Shown here piece after piece: positions 63,463 to 64,000 of a DNA stretch of 64,000 nucleotides. Every line of letters begins with the position of its first letter. Within the stretch, counting starts at the first letter, position 1. The position numbers were made by a program, and so were the translations under genes. This DNA is from Actinoplanes ianthinogenes (GTDB lineage Bacteria > Actinomycetota > Actinomycetes > Mycobacteriales > Micromonosporaceae). Under the pieces are notes generated by a model. That model saw only the letters and a list, made by a program, of their open reading frames with translations. It was not told the DNA's origin and ran no database searches. The DNA lies in the NCBI RefSeq assembly GCF_018324205.1, contig NZ_AP023356.1, positions 9,120,501 to 9,184,500 of the forward strand. Direction: 5' to 3'.

Positions 63463-64000
63463 ATGAACTCGATCTCGTACTTCGAAGCGTGGCGTCAGTG
63501 GTTCGCCGGACAAGACGTCCGAGGTTCCTCGATGCTCGGCGTGCAGATCCTCTGGTGGGGCCGGATCGGCAAAATCGTTTCGATGGCCGGCGCGTTGACG
63601 ATCCTGGCGGACTTGGCGGGGCCGGCGAGGCTGAGCGCGTTCGGCAGCAATCTGGAGGAGGTCTTCAAGGCCCTCAGTTGGCTACCGATGTACCTGCTGC
63701 GGAGGACGGGCCTCGTCAATTTCGGCGAGGACGTGCACAGTGGCGTGGCGAACTTCGTTGCCTTCCTCATGCTGCTTTCCGGGTATGCCTACCTCGTCCA
63801 GCAGTTCCTCTGGTCGAACCTACGAGAACGCTACGGCGTCGTGATCGGTGCATTCTTCGTCGTCGTCCTGTGGGTCGTCTTCTGCCTCGCCGTCATCAGC
63901 GCATCGGCTCTCGCCGCGGCGATCCCGATATTCCTCGGTTGGGCGCTCGACAAGCTGGTCATCGGGCCGTTGGCCAGGGTGCTTTCGTCCGGCACGGCAG
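63463..64000 (+). CDS. Polytopic membrane protein (partial, C-terminus outside window)
   Basis: An open frame from ATG 63463 (GGGAG upstream; ATG 63433 in frame is an alternative) runs to the right edge. At least 179 aa with three or more TM helices: GKIVSMAGALTILADLAG, VANFVAFLMLLSGYAYLV, VVIGAFFVVVLWVVFCLAVI. No family recognised from the visible part. Confidence 0.65.
   Translation, partial: MNSISYFEAWRQWFAGQDVRGSSMLGVQILWWGRIGKIVSMAGALTILADLAGPARLSAFGSNLEEVFKALSWLPMYLLRRTGLVNFGEDVHSGVANFVAFLMLLSGYAYLVQQFLWSNLRERYGVVIGAFFVVVLWVVFCLAVISASALAAAIPIFLGWALDKLVIGPLARVLSSGTA

Overview
This 64 kb window is about 72% G+C, with third-codon G/C bias, many GTG starts, 4-nt ATGA/GTGA overlaps and leaderless-looking genes. 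Gene content (mycothiol-type DinB/MDMPI enzyme, CU044_5270-family protein next to an ECF sigma factor, MmyB-type XRE regulator, ROK regulators, IS982/IS481/IS630 remnants) points to a filamentous actinobacterium, most likely Micromonosporaceae (Actinoplanes-like). This is inferred from gene families; no rRNA or tRNA gene was seen.

Layout: (1) 1-1.7 kb: MFS exporter with divergent MarR regulator, and a small coiled-coil membrane protein. (2) 1.7-5.1 kb: copper operon (CsoR-type operator, CopZ-like chaperone, His-rich secreted protein, CopA ATPase). (3) 5.1-9.8 kb: AraC regulator, serine hydrolase, VanZ-like protein and an OmpR/HK pair; hydrolase and VanZ share an identically placed promoter element. 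(4) 9.8-14.8 kb: decayed zone with IS630 and IS481 remnants, a TPR-gene remnant, a DUF4142 protein, an SDR and a membrane protein. (5) 14.8-28.8 kb: beta-mannan utilisation locus: fructokinase, AGE-family isomerase and HTH-less LacI-like protein (minus strand), a 1.6 kb G-rich tandem-repeat block, a ROK regulator, then ABC binding protein, two permeases, GH2 beta-mannosidase and secreted GH5 mannanase. (6) 28.8-37 kb: signalling island whose minus-strand operon is kaiB-kaiC-PAS histidine kinase-LuxR regulator-GAF/HATPase-STAS, divergent from an OmpR regulator and a hybrid kinase. (7) 37-52 kb: housekeeping and accessory genes, including an ATP-grasp/QEGLA metallopeptidase pair, LysR/TetR/MarR regulators with visible operators, and a broken GH25 lysozyme. 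(8) 52-53.1 kb: decayed IS982-type element. (9) 53.1-60.3 kb: second mannan cluster (GH26 mannanase plus frameshifted CE1-type esterase), an AKR/XRE pair and a second LacI-like/ROK module. (10) 60.3-64 kb: ECF sigma/CU044_5270 pair, AraC regulator, VOC protein and a truncated membrane protein.

The mannan parts form one pathway. Secreted GH26 and GH5 enzymes would cut mannan, the esterase may deacetylate it, the ABC importer takes up oligosaccharides (its ATPase is absent here), GH2 releases mannose, the AGE-family protein may isomerise mannose to fructose, and fructokinase would give fructose-6-phosphate. Clusters 5 and 9 are about 34 kb apart but carry the same 27-bp operator/-35 block and the same -10 at equal spacing, so they look like one regulon. 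The two most unusual items are this regulon with its duplicated ROK plus HTH-less LacI modules, and the KaiBC signalling operon in an actinobacterium.
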